The notes under the pieces are model-generated. The model did not search any database. It was not told where the DNA came from and saw only the letters and a list, made by a program, of their open reading frames with translations. Below, one piece after another: positions 62,610 through 64,000 of a stretch of 64,000 nt of DNA (its first letter is position 1; every line of letters begins with the position of its first letter). The position numbers were made by a program, and so were the translations under genes. The stretch is taken from assembly GCF_020251205.1 (NCBI RefSeq), contig NZ_JAIWYX010000003.1, forward strand, positions 361,605 through 425,604, read 5' to 3'. The DNA is from Arthrobacter sp. M4. GTDB taxonomy: Bacteria > Actinomycetota > Actinomycetes > Actinomycetales > Micrococcaceae.

Positions 62610-64000
62610 TCAGCGTTCCTGGAGTCGGAGTTGCCAGCTGAGCCCGTGTTTTCTGCGGAATCTTCGTAGGAGTCCTCGTGTTCAAGAACGTCAAGCTCGA
62701 TGGAGTCCTCATCCGATTCGGCGTCATCGGATTCGAAGTAGTCCGGCTCCGCGTCGTCCAACTCCAGCTCAGCGTCTTCAATTTCCTCGGGAAGAGTCTC
62801 CTGGGCCGCAAAATCCGCGGCTGGTTGCGCTGTCTGGTCCGCAGCAGTCTCGAAGTCAGCCTCTTCAGCTTGCGCCTGGCCCTCGGGCTGTTCCGCGTCG
62901 GCTTCTGCGGATTCAGGCTGTCCGGCCTCGGGGGTCTTCGCCTGGCGCGCTTTGCGAGCTTCTTCCTCGCGGGCTTCTTCTTCCTCGTCCCAGCCCAGGT
63001 CGATGATCTCGGGTTCCTCGAGCTCGCCCATGCCCAAAGCATCCTCCGCCACGCCCGCCTGCTGACGCCACGTGGCTGCCTCTTCATTGCGCCCGACACC
63101 ACTCAGAGCGTCGGCATAAGCGCGGAACAGCCTGGGGCTGTAGGAGAAGGCCCGGTGCATGTCCAGCTGGGGGATTTCAAGTTCTGCCACGGCAGCCTCA
63201 GGCTGGCCGAGGTCGGTCCGTGCACCGGAAGCAACGATGGCGAGCTCCACTTTGCCCGGGGCGTCAAGGTCCTGGGCTTCAGGAGACCGTACTACATCCA
63301 AGGCCCGGTCAGGCCGGCCGAGTCCCCGCTCGCAGTCCGCCATGAGGGGAAGGTGAACGTTGGAGCCGCTGATCCGCCGAAAAGTACGGAACTCGCGGAG
63401 AGCCTCGCCGTAGTGCCCTGCCGAGTACGCCGTGAGACCCACAGCCTCGCGGACAGCAGCCAGGCGGCCGCCACGGCGGCTGGCTGCCAGGGCGTGCTGG
63501 AACGCCAGCTCAGGCTCATCATCAAGGAGGCGACCAGCCATCACGAGGTGGCGGGCTACCCACTCGGCGTTCCTTGCTTCAAGGGTCCTGACCTGCAGCA
63601 TGGTGGGCCGGTCCAATTCCTGGCCGGTCACGTCAGAGTCGATCAGCGGCGAACGCTCACGATCGGCGCGGTTCGAGCTACGCAGGTCCCCGGCATTTGG
63701 TGCGGGACGGCCTTGAGGCTCGTCAACGAATTCCGGTTCTACATGGCCAGATTCAGCCGGCTCAAACTTCTTGGGCCCGCGCTGGGGGCGGTCGCCGAAA
63801 GGCCTGCGGTCCCGGTCACCGAATCCCCGACGGTCACGGTCACCAAAGCCCTCACCATCACGGCGCGGACGATCCCCAAAAGGCTTCCGGTCACGATCAC
63901 CAAAACCCCGACGGTCACGGTCACCAAAGCCCTCACCATCACGACGCGGACGATCCCCAAAAGGCTTCCGATCCCGATCACCAAAACCCCGACGCTCACG
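62606..64000 (-). CDS. TPR-like protein with an Arg/Gly/Phe/Asp-rich repeat N-terminus (5' end beyond window)
   Basis: At least 464 codons, open through the right edge; the start lies outside. From the edge, the first about 90 residues are repeats built from GFGDRDR, KPFGDRP and RRDGEGFGDRDR units. A Pro-rich linker follows, then helical repeats of TPR type (about 150-330 here: NAEWVARHLVMAGRLLDDEPELAFQHALAASRRGGR and following), and finally a 130-residue Glu/Asp-rich acidic tail. A GTG at 63631 would give a 341-residue form, but the same frame continues unbroken across the repeats, so I treat it as internal. Position matches Rv1691, a TPR protein of unknown function. The basic and acidic ends could interact. 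Confidence 0.85.
   Translation of the reverse strand, partial: RERRGFGDRDRKPFGDRPRRDGEGFGDRDRRGFGDRDRKPFGDRPRRDGEGFGDRDRRGFGDRDRRPFGDRPQRGPKKFEPAESGHVEPEFVDEPQGRPAPNAGDLRSSNRADRERSPLIDSDVTGQELDRPTMLQVRTLEARNAEWVARHLVMAGRLLDDEPELAFQHALAASRRGGRLAAVREAVGLTAYSAGHYGEALREFRTFRRISGSNVHLPLMADCERGLGRPDRALDVVRSPEAQDLDAPGKVELAIVASGARTDLGQPEAAVAELEIPQLDMHRAFSYSPRLFRAYADALSGVGRNEEAATWRQQAGVAEDALGMGELEEPEIIDLGWDEEEEAREEEARKARQAKTPEAGQPESAEADAEQPEGQAQAEEADFETAADQTAQPAADFAAQETLPEEIEDAELELDDAEPDYFESDDAESDEDSIELDVLEHEDSYEDSAENTGSAGNSDSRNAE
63827..64000. repeat. 81-bp in-frame tandem repeat
   Basis: Two full 81-bp units (63827-63907, 63908-63988) and the beginning of a third at the right edge are nearly identical, differing at a few silent or conservative positions. 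Each encodes 27 residues containing GFGDRDR and KPFGDRPRRDGE. A shorter degenerate copy precedes them at about 63770-63826. The array runs out of the window, so its length is unknown. Confidence 0.9.

Noticed and set aside
62606..63631. TPR protein as a complete 341-residue gene starting at GTG 63631
   Set aside because: No ribosome binding site there and the same frame continues without a stop through the repeats to the window edge, so the gene is treated as longer and partial.
63740..64000. CRISPR array
   Set aside because: The repeats are contiguous, 81 bp long, without spacers, and in frame with a coding sequence; no cas genes are present.

Overview
The window looks like one contiguous piece of chromosome from a GC-rich actinobacterium, most likely Micrococcaceae (Arthrobacter in the broad sense). 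Three things point there: strong G/C bias at third codon positions; gene order that follows blocks known from Mycobacterium tuberculosis (mraY to mraZ; idsA, Rv2175c, pknL, aroG, fadD15; Rv1830 to gcvH; der to parA; xerD to Rv1691); and a MurE with the Arg of the diaminopimelate-specific motif replaced, as expected for a lysine-type wall. The genus is inferred from recalled protein resemblance, not from a search. I saw no rRNA, insertion sequence, prophage or CRISPR array.

Layout. 1-8200 (minus strand): the 5' part of the division and cell wall cluster, mraZ-rsmH-ftsL-ftsI-murE-murF-mraY, with mraY cut by the window edge and a promoter overlapped by MraZ-type boxes. 8300-24000: DUF3040 protein, dinB, lipoprotein, polyprenyl diphosphate synthase, Rv2175c-like protein, secreted LysM/transglycosylase, PASTA kinase PknL, class II DAHP synthase AroG, acyltransferase, two tandem alpha/beta hydrolases, ROK kinase and acyl-CoA synthetase. 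24100-32800: pyruvate carboxylase, an orphan ParA-type ATPase, then the Rv1830-DUF151-FtsR-GarA-GcvH block and an Fpg/Nei glycosylase. 32900-35900: a MarR-controlled efflux pair, a hypothetical protein and tRNA-Pro(GGG). 36000-44200 (minus): der-plsC-cmk-tyrA-rluB-scpB-scpA-parA. 44300-54150: an accessory metabolic block with C4-dicarboxylate transporter DctA, its two-component system, and a GntR-controlled methylcitrate operon (prpDBC). 54186-64000 (minus): xerD, ADP-ribose pyrophosphatase, pyrG, recN, nadK, tlyA, small protein, HAD phosphatase and a repeat-bearing TPR protein that runs off the end.

How it works together. The core blocks serve wall synthesis, chromosome segregation, translation and nucleotide or cofactor supply. 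Signalling by Ser/Thr phosphorylation recurs: PknL with its presumed substrate Rv2175c, and GarA with an intact ETTS phospho-acceptor site. The accessory block links uptake of C4-dicarboxylates to propionate catabolism, which yields succinate and pyruvate.

Regulation visible in the sequence: seven genes have a TANNNT -10 element 6 or 7 nt before the start codon, with no ribosome binding site, and are candidate leaderless transcripts. Several inverted or direct repeats (MFS/marR, gntR-prp, dctA/dctSR, the Rv1830-like gene, fadD15, and a MerR-type dyad with no evident target at 44289) look like operators. No wholly new multi-gene system was evident. The best leads are the 81-bp in-frame repeat at the right edge, the stranded MerR-type operator, the leaderless gntR-prp promoter buried in its own operator, and the Fpg-like protein lacking the zinc-finger Arg.
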